The notes under the pieces were generated by a model. It did not search any database. It was not told where the DNA came from and saw only the letters and a list, made by a program, of their open reading frames with translations. A stretch of 15,933 nt of DNA from NCBI GenBank assembly GCA_025656895.1, contig JAHXHF010000390.1, positions 1-15,933 of the forward strand, given 5' to 3'. Origin of the DNA: a gamma proteobacterium symbiont of Bathyaustriella thionipta. Its GTDB lineage: Bacteria; Pseudomonadota; Gammaproteobacteria; Chromatiales; Chromatiaceae. Positions 8,476-15,132 of the stretch are shown piece after piece. A program made the translations under genes and the position numbers. Numbering within the stretch: the stretch's first letter is position 1; every line of letters starts with the position of its first letter.

Positions 8476-8503
8476 TTGATTTATAATGATTTATGGTGAT
8501 ATT
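8476..8503 (+). promoter_or_regulatory. Possible sigma-70-type promoter for glf
   Basis: TTGATT (8476-8481) and GATATT (8498-8503) are 16 bp apart and end 33 bp before the glf start. TATAAT (8482-8487) is a better -10 hexamer but has no good -35 at 17 bp. This is a weak, pattern-based call. Confidence 0.22.
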
Positions 8504-8536
8504 TCAACGTTATAGTGAAATTTCCGGGTTAAAGAC

Positions 8537-9712
8537 ATGAGTAATAACAAAACATGCACCAGGGTAGCCGTGGCGGGTGCCGGCTTTTCCGGTGCGGTGA
8601 TTGCGCACAAGCTCGCTCAGGCAGGATTTTGTGTGGATGTTTTCGAAAAGCGTGATCATATCGGTGGAAACTGTTACACCTATCGAGACAGTGAAACAAA
8701 CGTCATGGTACACAAGTACGGGCCGCATATTTTTCACACCCAGCGTGAGGATGTATGGAAATTTGTCAATGAACTGGCACTATTCAGACCCTATATCAAC
8801 CGGGTCAAGGCGGTTTCACAAAATCGCGTGTACTCCCTTCCTGTCAACCTGCATACGATCAACCAGATCTATGCCAGCTGCCTGAATCCAGCACAAGCGA
8901 AAGCCCTGATTGAGTCTGAGGCTGACCATACGATTAGCGACCCGCAAACTTTCGAGGAGCAAGCACTGCGTTTTGTCGGGCCGCGTCTTTATAAGGCATT
9001 TCTGTACGGATACACCAAAAAACAATGGGGTTGTGAGCCGAGCGAGTTGCCGGCCAGTATTCTGAAACGCCTTCCGCTACGCTTTAATTACGATGATAAC
9101 TATTTTTCCCACCCTTTCCAGGGTATGCCGGAGGAGGGTTATACACCTATTTTTGAGGCATTGTTAAAGCATCCTGCTATTACTTTGCATCTGGGTGAAA
9201 GTTTGCCGCAAGACCACCTGCAATCATATGAGCAAACATTCTATTCAGGTGCTCTGGATGAATATTTCAACTATGAATGTGGTGATCTTGGCTACCGCTC
9301 TTTACGATTTGATATGACTCGTGGCGAGGGTGATTATCAGGGTTGTGCGGTGATGAATTATTGTGATTTCGAGACTCCCTATACCCGCATAAGCGAGCAT
9401 AAACACTTTGCCCCGTGGGAAACACACAAAAAGACAGTCCTGTTCACAGAATACAGTTTTGCCGCAGAACGTTCAGATACGCCTTTCTACCCGATCAGGC
9501 TGGCAGCCGATAAAATCAAGCTGGCGCAATACGTTCAGCTGGCCGGTCAAACAGCAAAGGTCACCTTTTTGGGGCGTCTGGGCACCTACCGTTATCTCGA
9601 CATGGATCAGACCATTCATGAAGCGTTTCTGGTGGCAGACAAATTTATTGACTGCCGCAGGCGGGGAGAAACCATGCCGGCCTTTGTGGTGTCGCCACTG
9701 GGCGGCTCATAA
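8537..9712 (+). CDS. glf: UDP-galactopyranose mutase
   Basis: Cytosolic flavoenzyme that interconverts UDP-galactopyranose and UDP-galactofuranose, the donor for galactofuranose in O-antigens and other glycans (391 aa, normal length). It shows the FAD-binding GAGFSG (14-19), FEKRDHIGGN (36-45), the substrate-region GPHIFHT (62-68), YTKKQWG (159-165), RFNYDDNY (182-189), YSGALDEYF (236-244) and the C-terminal LGRLGTYRYLDMD (345-357). All are hallmarks of Glf and none looks damaged. The start is ATG 8537, six residues before the beta strand that leads to the FAD loop. It is alone between two repeat-bearing gaps. No galactofuranosyltransferase is adjacent, so the consumer of UDP-Galf must be elsewhere or be one of the unassigned transferases nearby. 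Confidence 0.96.
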   Translation: MSNNKTCTRVAVAGAGFSGAVIAHKLAQAGFCVDVFEKRDHIGGNCYTYRDSETNVMVHKYGPHIFHTQREDVWKFVNELALFRPYINRVKAVSQNRVYSLPVNLHTINQIYASCLNPAQAKALIESEADHTISDPQTFEEQALRFVGPRLYKAFLYGYTKKQWGCEPSELPASILKRLPLRFNYDDNYFSHPFQGMPEEGYTPIFEALLKHPAITLHLGESLPQDHLQSYEQTFYSGALDEYFNYECGDLGYRSLRFDMTRGEGDYQGCAVMNYCDFETPYTRISEHKHFAPWETHKKTVLFTEYSFAAERSDTPFYPIRLAADKIKLAQYVQLAGQTAKVTFLGRLGTYRYLDMDQTIHEAFLVADKFIDCRRRGETMPAFVVSPLGGS

Positions 9713-10030
9713 TAAGGAAAATCCGTATATAAATTGTTGCATAAGCAACTGCAGTGCTAATCATGGCTTCAGTCATAAAATGCCTGGAATAGTAAATCCC
9801 CCTTAGTCCCCCTTTTTCAAAGGGGGAAACAATAGCCCCCTTTGAAAAAGGGGGTTGGGGGGATTCGTCCACATAAAATTCACGCAAGAACTTATGCAAT
9901 GATTAATATCAACCCGTTGCCTGAACAACTTGCGGAGTAACAACACACCTGTTGGCCTTGCTATTTTACCGACAATCGCCAACCCCGACGCCGCACAGAT
10001 TCAGCATCTGACCTCTCAAGCAGATATACT
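9713..10030. other. Gene-free region between glf and the first sulfotransferase
   Basis: No supportable gene lies in these 318 bp. It contains a small hairpin GTTGC-ATAA-GCAAC (9736-9749), the nested C/G-rich palindrome at 9795-9865, and a 9-bp inverted pair TTGCATAAG/CTTATGCAA (9737-9745 and 9891-9899) that brackets that palindrome. The promoter for the downstream sulfotransferase should lie in 9900-10030; TATACT at 10025-10030 touches the start codon and cannot be its -10. Confidence 0.7.
9795..9865. repeat. Nested C/G-rich palindromic repeat, possible bidirectional terminator
   Basis: The left arm is 9795-9826 and the right arm 9836-9865, with a 9-nt loop. Each arm begins or ends with AATCCCCC/GGGGGATT and contains its own near-palindrome CCCCCTTTTTCAAAGGGGG, so the unit can fold as one long hairpin or two short ones. 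From memory, repeats of this type are widespread between genes in environmental Gram-negative bacteria. It follows glf by about 80 bp and lacks a run of T at either edge, so any terminator role is uncertain. Confidence 0.85.
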
Positions 10031-10837
10031 ATGCTCATGCAAAAAGCAAAAGTTGTTTTAATCGCAGGCTCGGGACACGGTGGCACAACCATCGCCAACA
10101 TGATACTCGGCCAGCATCCACACATATTCGCCACCGGCAAGCTGCGTGATTTTCCACATGGTGGTCTGTTCATTAAAGAAAATGTTTGCTCCTGTGGAGC
10201 TGCCGCTGATGCCTGTCCTTTCTGGCAAGAAGTCAGATTGCGCTACCGGCCTTTTCAGGATAAAGCTGATCAGGAAAAACTTCCCCGCTTGTTTCATATC
10301 GTTTCCGAGCTATCCGGCAGACCATTCACCGGAGACGTGAGCCACAATGCAGGCTATGCCAGACAATTATTACAAACTCCCGATATTGATCTTTATCTTG
10401 TACATATTGTCAGAGATGGCCGGGGAGTGGTCTGGTCCCGAATCCGCAAGGATGTTCGTATTGGCCGGCTGAACAAGGGATTCTGGCAACGGCTCAAACG
10501 CGTCATCAAGGTATCAAGACGCTGGAAATGGCATATTCGGGAATTCGGCAAACTGGAACAGCAACTGGGTGATCAATCGGTTCGCGTCCGTTATGAAACC
10601 TTATGCCAGGATCCTTTGTCAGCCCTGCGTCCGGTGGGCCGTATGCTGGGGCTGGATTTTGATGCTATTGGCAAGCAGCTGGGCTCGGGCCAGCCGTTTA
10701 TGCCGGCGCCTCACCTGATTCGGGGCAATGCTGTATTGCGCACCAAGAAGGACGTGGTGTTGAAATATGACGAGGCTTTTCGCAAAGATATGCCATTGCC
10801 CGACCGGATAGGCTTTCATATAGCATCCAGGTTCTGA
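10031..10837 (+). CDS. Sulfotransferase, Sulfotransfer_3-like
   Basis: Predicted PAPS-dependent sulfotransferase (268 aa) that would move sulfate from 3'-phosphoadenylyl sulfate to a sugar or lipid hydroxyl. The 5'-phosphosulfate loop is GSGHGGTT (13-20) at the end of the first strand, and the 3'-phosphate site is IVRDGRGVVWSRI (126-138). A Cys-rich insert with C53, C55 and C62 (CSCG...ACPFW) follows the first helix, as in a subset of bacterial sulfotransferases I recall. There is no signal peptide, so it acts in the cytoplasm. ATG 10031 is used; ATG 10037 (codon 3) is equally possible, with no clear ribosome site at either. It converges with the next sulfotransferase, 40 bp apart, but differs from it and from the third in both cofactor motifs, so it is a separate lineage. 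The acceptor is unknown. Confidence 0.85.
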   Translation: MLMQKAKVVLIAGSGHGGTTIANMILGQHPHIFATGKLRDFPHGGLFIKENVCSCGAAADACPFWQEVRLRYRPFQDKADQEKLPRLFHIVSELSGRPFTGDVSHNAGYARQLLQTPDIDLYLVHIVRDGRGVVWSRIRKDVRIGRLNKGFWQRLKRVIKVSRRWKWHIREFGKLEQQLGDQSVRVRYETLCQDPLSALRPVGRMLGLDFDAIGKQLGSGQPFMPAPHLIRGNAVLRTKKDVVLKYDEAFRKDMPLPDRIGFHIASRF

Positions 10838-10877
10838 AGCGTTTAATCTACGGGCTTACAAGGCTCGGCAGATGGCG

Positions 10878-11783
10878 CTATTTATAGCCGTAGGAAGGCA
10901 GCAGATTATTCGCGATATAGTCATCGATAATGGTCTGCTCTTTGTCGGAAAGATAGTCCCGGTAGCCGGCTACTTTGCCGCGACGAATCTTGGATGCCTG
11001 CGGATTATTGATGTCTTTAGGCATCAGCCGGCGACTGCCACCGGGATCTGTATTTTTCTCAATCTTACGCATATTCTCCATGCTGCCATACTCAACCGCA
11101 TGCGCTATCTGCTCATCGGAAGCTGAAATCTGCATGAAATCGGTAATCTGCTTTAATACGGCCGCCGGATCCGCACGCATATCTTCATAATGTACAAGCA
11201 GATGGGCTTTGGTTTTGGCAAGCTCCTGCTCCCAGGCATTGAGAAAGCGCACCGTCTTGGGAATGCCGTAATCTTCATTCATGGCATATTCAAATACACT
11301 CAGCTCATCGGGCTGCTGCCTGATTTTATGCAGCCTTTTTTTGTAGGGGTTAACCGTGTTTTTCCACTGAAAATAATTGGATGCCGCAACATCACGCGGG
11401 TCTCGAATCAGGAAGATAATGCGCCTGTCATAATAATCAACCTTGGAGTCTCTGTGTTTGCTGTAATCGCTGACATAGCGGTCATCACAAAAACGTACAC
11501 GCGGCACTTCAGTATTCATAGCATGAAAGTTATCGAAGCCGAGAATTTCATGGTCGGGAATTCCATAACGGCTGTGAAAAAAACCGGACAGGGTCACACG
11601 CAGCCAGGTACGGCCACATTTGGGCGGCGAAATAATAACAAAATCAGCCTGTTTGATTTCCTTGAACTGTTTGCGCCCTCTGAGCCAGTGATCAATGCTG
11701 CGTTGTTTATCGAGGGAAAGAAAGGAAAACAATGAAACAATTTTCTCTCTCTTTTTTTTCCGGTAGCGTTTTTTATTGGCCAT
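10878..11783 (-). CDS. Sulfotransferase, Sulfotransfer_1-like
   Basis: Predicted cytoplasmic PAPS-dependent sulfotransferase (301 aa). Cofactor motifs are PPKCGRTWLR (53-62, 5'-phosphosulfate loop) and LIRDPRDVAASNYF (125-138, 3'-phosphate site), with the C-terminal nucleotide-binding signature RRGKVAGYRDY (267-277). The N-terminus is strongly basic (MANKKRYRKKKREK). The frame is open to 11924, but I chose ATG 11783 because a GGAG ribosome site lies 11 bases before it and the extra 47 residues show no family features. It is divergent from the ligase gene. It is clearly related to the 13405-14256 product: both carry GRTWLR, RDPRDVA, RRGKV.GYRDY and an ending .YGY. The acceptor is unknown; a surface-glycan sugar is the obvious guess from context. 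Confidence 0.9.
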   Translation of the reverse strand: MANKKRYRKKKREKIVSLFSFLSLDKQRSIDHWLRGRKQFKEIKQADFVIISPPKCGRTWLRVTLSGFFHSRYGIPDHEILGFDNFHAMNTEVPRVRFCDDRYVSDYSKHRDSKVDYYDRRIIFLIRDPRDVAASNYFQWKNTVNPYKKRLHKIRQQPDELSVFEYAMNEDYGIPKTVRFLNAWEQELAKTKAHLLVHYEDMRADPAAVLKQITDFMQISASDEQIAHAVEYGSMENMRKIEKNTDPGGSRRLMPKDINNPQASKIRRGKVAGYRDYLSDKEQTIIDDYIANNLLPSYGYK

Positions 11784-12006
11784 CGAATGCTTGTCTCCGG
11801 GACAATGGGAACAGAAATCAGCCATAAGCTGTGAAGAACATGGAATCTTGTATCTGGATATGTATTGTACTTGCCTTCTTGGCACCATTTTCAAGCAGTG
11901 CCAGCTTCGCTTGAATTCTACCACTGATAGATTTATGCCTCAATTTAGGAGTCTGTCGGACTTAGGGGTTCGTATCCTTGCAACCCCGAAGACTGATAAA
12001 GCCGAT

Positions 12007-12046
12007 TTTTGTACAAAATAATTATGGTAACGCTGACGGCTACCAT
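12007..12046. promoter_or_regulatory. Palindrome and hairpin upstream of the ligase gene
   Basis: A perfect 12-bp palindrome TTTTGTACAAAA (12007-12018) is followed at once by an imperfect hairpin with arms ATGGTA (12024-12029) and TACCAT (12041-12046). Both lie within 65 bp of the ligase start, in the region divergent from a sulfotransferase gene. They could be an operator and a leader hairpin; no known binding site is recognised. Confidence 0.28.
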
Positions 12047-12067
12047 TAGTTTGATACACTACGCAGG

Positions 12068-13402
12068 ATGATTGCCAAAAAATTACTCGACAAACTGCGC
12101 GCCCTTCCTTTGACTGAACGCATTGCTCTCATCGCCATGTTTGCTTTTGTTTTCTTCGCCTGGGACAGTCGCACCAAAGCGGCTATCTCTTTCCTGATTC
12201 TGGCTCCAACCTGCCTGATCAGCAGACAGTTCTGGCAGGACATCAGACAATCCCATCTTATCTGGGTGGTCGGTCTGCTTCTGCTGTATATCTTGTTACG
12301 CACCCTTTCCTCTCTGTTTGAAAACCCGGACTATATTTATTTTCAACTAAAAGATGCCTGGCGCCTGGCCTTACTGGCCGGTTTTATCTGCATGGCCTGG
12401 GTGCTCAGGGGCCATCAGACGCGTATCTTTGCGGCATTGGCGATAGCCCTGCTCGGTTTCTGGACAGGGCGTCTGCAGAAGTTCCCCTGGCATGTTTTGT
12501 CTGGTGATACACAATGGTGGCAGGAAAGGATGCAATTAGGGCTGCCCTCGGAGATTGCCTTTGGCCAATATTCCGCCGCCGCCTGTATCGGTCTGATCAT
12601 CCTGGCTCCGCGCATTTTTGCTATGGGCCGGCAACTGGCCGCAAAACTGTTTATTGCGGTTGTATGGGCGCTGTTCCTGGCACTATCCATGCAGGGAATA
12701 TTCCTTTCCCAGTCACGTGGCACCTGGTTATCACTGATCATTCTGGCTGTATTATTTTTATTCGCCGGTGCTGTGTTTTATAAACAATTAAAGCCCGGAA
12801 ATTATCGCTCTGTGTTTGCTGCAGCGATTATCGGCATGCTGTTTATTGGTTTCTTCAATTATGAAACCCTGCTGCAAAGAGTTACTACCGAGATGGATAC
12901 CGCCACAGAACTTGTTTCAGGAAACCTGCAGGATATTGCACCTTACGATGCACAGGGGAATGTAAAGTCCATCGGCATCCGTTACCACATGATGCTGTTT
13001 GGTATTGAGCACTGGAAAAAGAACCCGCTGTTCGGGCTCGGCCCCGGCATTACCCAGCCTCTGGTCAAGGATGAGTGGCCCTGGCAAGGTGTAAAAATCT
13101 ACAGTGACCTGCATAACGCTTTTATTGAGATACTGTTGCGCCTGGGAATCATTGGTTTCGTACTGATTGCGCTCATCCTGCTGTTGCTGCTTCGCATAGG
13201 CTGGCGCGCCCATCAGGAAGGCAGGATGAGCACTGATCTGCTTATTCTGCTGTATGCTGAAATCGCGCTCCATCTTCTCGGTGCATTGACCAATTTCCGC
13301 ATGCTTAATTATGATTGGCGTTATTACTGGTTCTTGTTCGCTGGCATTTTGCTCAGTTTTGACCGGTCTTTTCTGACGGCTGGCAAAAAGCCGGTACTCT
13401 GA
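12068..13402 (+). CDS. O-antigen ligase/polymerase family membrane protein (WaaL/Wzy-like)
   Basis: Polytopic inner-membrane protein (444 aa) of the Wzy_C superfamily, which either joins undecaprenyl-linked O-antigen to the lipid A core or polymerises glycan repeats. About ten hydrophobic segments are visible, with the conserved SQSRGTW (214-220, R217) at the start of a segment. A large periplasmic loop (about 265-350) holds RYHMMLFGIEHWKKNPLFGLGPG (305-327, only part of it conserved) and DLHNAFIEILLRLG (347-360), whose H349 matches the catalytic-loop His of WaaL. The ATG at 12068 is preceded immediately by AGG, too close for a standard ribosome site, so the start is approximate. It ends 2 bp before the stop of the convergent sulfotransferase. 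Ligase versus polymerase cannot be settled from sequence alone; the single histidine loop and SRG motif lean to ligase. Confidence 0.85.
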   Translation: MIAKKLLDKLRALPLTERIALIAMFAFVFFAWDSRTKAAISFLILAPTCLISRQFWQDIRQSHLIWVVGLLLLYILLRTLSSLFENPDYIYFQLKDAWRLALLAGFICMAWVLRGHQTRIFAALAIALLGFWTGRLQKFPWHVLSGDTQWWQERMQLGLPSEIAFGQYSAAACIGLIILAPRIFAMGRQLAAKLFIAVVWALFLALSMQGIFLSQSRGTWLSLIILAVLFLFAGAVFYKQLKPGNYRSVFAAAIIGMLFIGFFNYETLLQRVTTEMDTATELVSGNLQDIAPYDAQGNVKSIGIRYHMMLFGIEHWKKNPLFGLGPGITQPLVKDEWPWQGVKIYSDLHNAFIEILLRLGIIGFVLIALILLLLLRIGWRAHQEGRMSTDLLILLYAEIALHLLGALTNFRMLNYDWRYYWFLFAGILLSFDRSFLTAGKKPVL

Positions 13403-13404
13403 TT

Positions 13405-14256
13405 TCAGGCGTTGTACCCATAGGCCGGGTTCAAGCGGGATTCCAGCATCCCGTCCAGCACTGCATTTTGCCGGGCATCGAAATAGTCCCGATAGCCTCC
13501 GACCTTGCCTCGTCTGACCTTACTTGAGTTGCCGTCTGCCGTATTTTTTGACTTCATCTTATCGCTATTGAAAAAACCATCGGCCTCTTTGCGTGCGAGA
13601 CTGTCGAAAGAGGAAAACTCAACAGCTCCGGCAATAATTTCCGGCTCAAAGTGACGATCCAGAAAGCTTAACGCTTCATCCAGTACAGTTTGCGGGTCGG
13701 CGCGCATTTCTTCATATTTCAGAACCCTGTGGCCAGGCATTTTTTGCATGGCCTCATGCCAGCGGTTCATGTGTTCTATGATACGCAGTACACCCAGTTT
13801 TTCATCACTGACAAAGGTATAAAGATCCTTGTTGCGGTCTTCCTGCGGAATGCCTTTCCGGTCCATTTCCTGGGCCGTTGCGCGATTCTGGATATGAAAA
13901 TAGAAGGACACCGCCACATCTCTGGGGTCACGCACAATGAACAACGTTTTTTTATCGGTGGGCAATGCAACACTTCCGCCACCCGGTTTAAAGGTTGGAA
14001 TACGGGTATCCCGAAAAAAGAAAACCCTGGGGATTGCAGCATTCAATTGATGCAGATTATCGAATTGCAGTAATTCATCGGCCGGCACTCCATATTTCAG
14101 ATGATAGGCGTGTGAAATCATGACTCTCAGCCAGGTGCGCCCGCTCTTGGTATGCGAAACAATGATGCTGTCGGCATCCTGCATACGGCGAATATTCTTT
14201 TTTGCCCAACGTCTGCGGTGATACCAGCTCAATATCGGGCCATAAGTGCTATTCAT
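13405..14256 (-). CDS. Sulfotransferase, Sulfotransfer_1-like, paralogue of the 10878-11783 product
   Basis: Predicted PAPS-dependent sulfotransferase (283 aa). The 5'-phosphosulfate loop is HTKSGRTWLR (35-44), the 3'-phosphate site IVRDPRDVAVSFYF (107-120), and the C-terminus carries RRGKVGGYRDY and ends NPAYGYNA. It shares motif order and several stretches with the sulfotransferase at 10878-11783 (for example GRTWLRV and QFDNLH versus GFDNFH), so the two probably arose by duplication. I chose ATG 14256, with an AGGCAG-like ribosome site a few bases upstream. A TTG at 14304 would overlap the preceding gene by 11 bp and adds 16 residues without family character. It is last in a minus-strand operon after the oxygenase gene (37-bp gap). 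Confidence 0.9.
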   Translation of the reverse strand: MNSTYGPILSWYHRRRWAKKNIRRMQDADSIIVSHTKSGRTWLRVMISHAYHLKYGVPADELLQFDNLHQLNAAIPRVFFFRDTRIPTFKPGGGSVALPTDKKTLFIVRDPRDVAVSFYFHIQNRATAQEMDRKGIPQEDRNKDLYTFVSDEKLGVLRIIEHMNRWHEAMQKMPGHRVLKYEEMRADPQTVLDEALSFLDRHFEPEIIAGAVEFSSFDSLARKEADGFFNSDKMKSKNTADGNSSKVRRGKVGGYRDYFDARQNAVLDGMLESRLNPAYGYNA

Positions 14257-14293
14257 AAAGTTCTGCCTGTAACCCTGTGCGCCACCATAACAA

Positions 14294-15058
14294 CTACAGA
14301 ACAATACCCTTGGGTTTCTCGATATTGATAATCAGTGTCTTGCGCATGGCCGAGCTGGCCTGCCCCTGCATCGGCCTGACCGAATGCCAGGAGTTGAATG
14401 TTTTGACAAAGATAACCGCCTGATTTTCGGTAAATTCAAAGCTGTCCAGCAGTTTCATATTATCAAAACTGTCATAGCGGTTAAGGTAATTAAATGACTG
14501 AGTAATATCCTTAGGCATATTCATATCAGTGGCCCCGCCCCAGGCCGGGTCCCACTCACCCGGGCGCATCATCGAAACCACTAGCGTAACAATCTTTTGC
14601 GGCGTATCTGTGTGCGGCAGGATATGGCCGCCATTGGCCGGCATCATCTGAAACTCAAAACGGGCTTTCAGCTTGGCTCCCGTGGGCGCCAGACTGCCTT
14701 TGGCCAGGTTTTTGGTGCGCTTGCGAACCCGCTGCATCACACTGCGGTTTTTATGCCCCAGGTCAATATTTTTATCTTTCAGCGCGTCCATTACGCCATC
14801 GATAAATTCATCACTTTTTATCCAGCTGTGAAAGTCGCGCCAGACCGGTGTTGATTTTATAAAATCGTGATATTGCTTGCTGTGAAATTTCTGTGAAAGT
14901 GCGTACTTGTGGCCCAACTGTGGCATTGATTTGAATAATTCCTGCTCCGGCCAGTTGTCAATAAACTGTTGGTAGATATCTGCATCCATCAGTGGCTTTG
15001 CCAGCCCGATGGGAAATGGCTCATACAGGAATTTCAGGTGATCATAATTAAAATACAT
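14294..15058 (-). CDS. 2-oxoglutarate/Fe(II)-dependent oxygenase-like protein
   Basis: 254-aa soluble protein with the jelly-roll oxygenase facial triad pattern. HTD at 149-151 supplies H149 and D151, NSWHSVRPM supplies H225, and R239 (in AMRKTLIINIE) or R228 would hold 2-oxoglutarate. The stretch RFEFQMMPANGGHILPHTD and a hydrophobic strand VTLVVSMM after it fit the double-stranded beta-helix core. Residues 1-130 have no domain I recognise. Such enzymes hydroxylate, desaturate or halogenate a substrate using O2. ATG 15058 has an AGAGG sequence 11-12 bases upstream. It lies between a sialyltransferase-like gene and a sulfotransferase in one transcription direction, so a glycan or lipid-linked sugar is the likely substrate, but that is inference. 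It does not resemble LpxO as I remember it. Confidence 0.75.
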   Translation of the reverse strand: MYFNYDHLKFLYEPFPIGLAKPLMDADIYQQFIDNWPEQELFKSMPQLGHKYALSQKFHSKQYHDFIKSTPVWRDFHSWIKSDEFIDGVMDALKDKNIDLGHKNRSVMQRVRKRTKNLAKGSLAPTGAKLKARFEFQMMPANGGHILPHTDTPQKIVTLVVSMMRPGEWDPAWGGATDMNMPKDITQSFNYLNRYDSFDNMKLLDSFEFTENQAVIFVKTFNSWHSVRPMQGQASSAMRKTLIINIEKPKGIVL

Positions 15059-15078
15059 GATACATAGCGCCTCTAAGC

Positions 15079-15121
15079 TTGGAAATATTCCAATTCAACA
15101 CTGCTTACAGGAACATTCCTG
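15079..15121. promoter_or_regulatory. Twin GGAA/TTCC palindromes in the operon spacer
   Basis: Two perfect dyads lie in the 74-bp gap before the oxygenase gene: TTGGAAATATTCCAA (15079-15093) and CAGGAACATTCCTG (15108-15121). Both share the core GGAA-N2-3-TTCC, and their centres are about 28-29 bp apart. This looks like a paired operator or a processing hairpin pair. It would allow the oxygenase and sulfotransferase to be controlled separately from the upstream gene. Confidence 0.4.
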
Positions 15122-15132
15122 CAAGCGCCATT

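Larger units (their letters stand above)
7975..8536. other. Gene-free region between the ELM1-like gene and glf
   Basis: About 560 bp without a supportable gene. The left half is filled by a strongly palindromic 283-bp element (8028-8310). The right half (8311-8536) is A/T-richer and contains a GGTTGGGG/CCCCAACC inverted pair (8331-8338 and 8466-8473), two direct copies of GCAAATATA (8338-8346 and 8456-8464), and -10-like TATAAT (8482-8487) and TATAGT (8511-8516) hexamers in front of glf. Open frames of 110 and 81 codons on opposite strands of the palindrome mirror each other and are treated as by-products of the symmetry. Confidence 0.7.

Noticed and set aside
11190..11735. 181-codon open frame on the plus strand
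   Set aside because: It is antisense to the sulfotransferase with intact cofactor motifs, and its product is featureless.
11941..11985. Possible insertion-sequence end or tRNA T-arm (GTCTGTCGGAC; GGGGTTCGTATCC)
   Set aside because: No matching inverted end, transposase, or remaining tRNA arms could be found; the resemblance is short and from memory.
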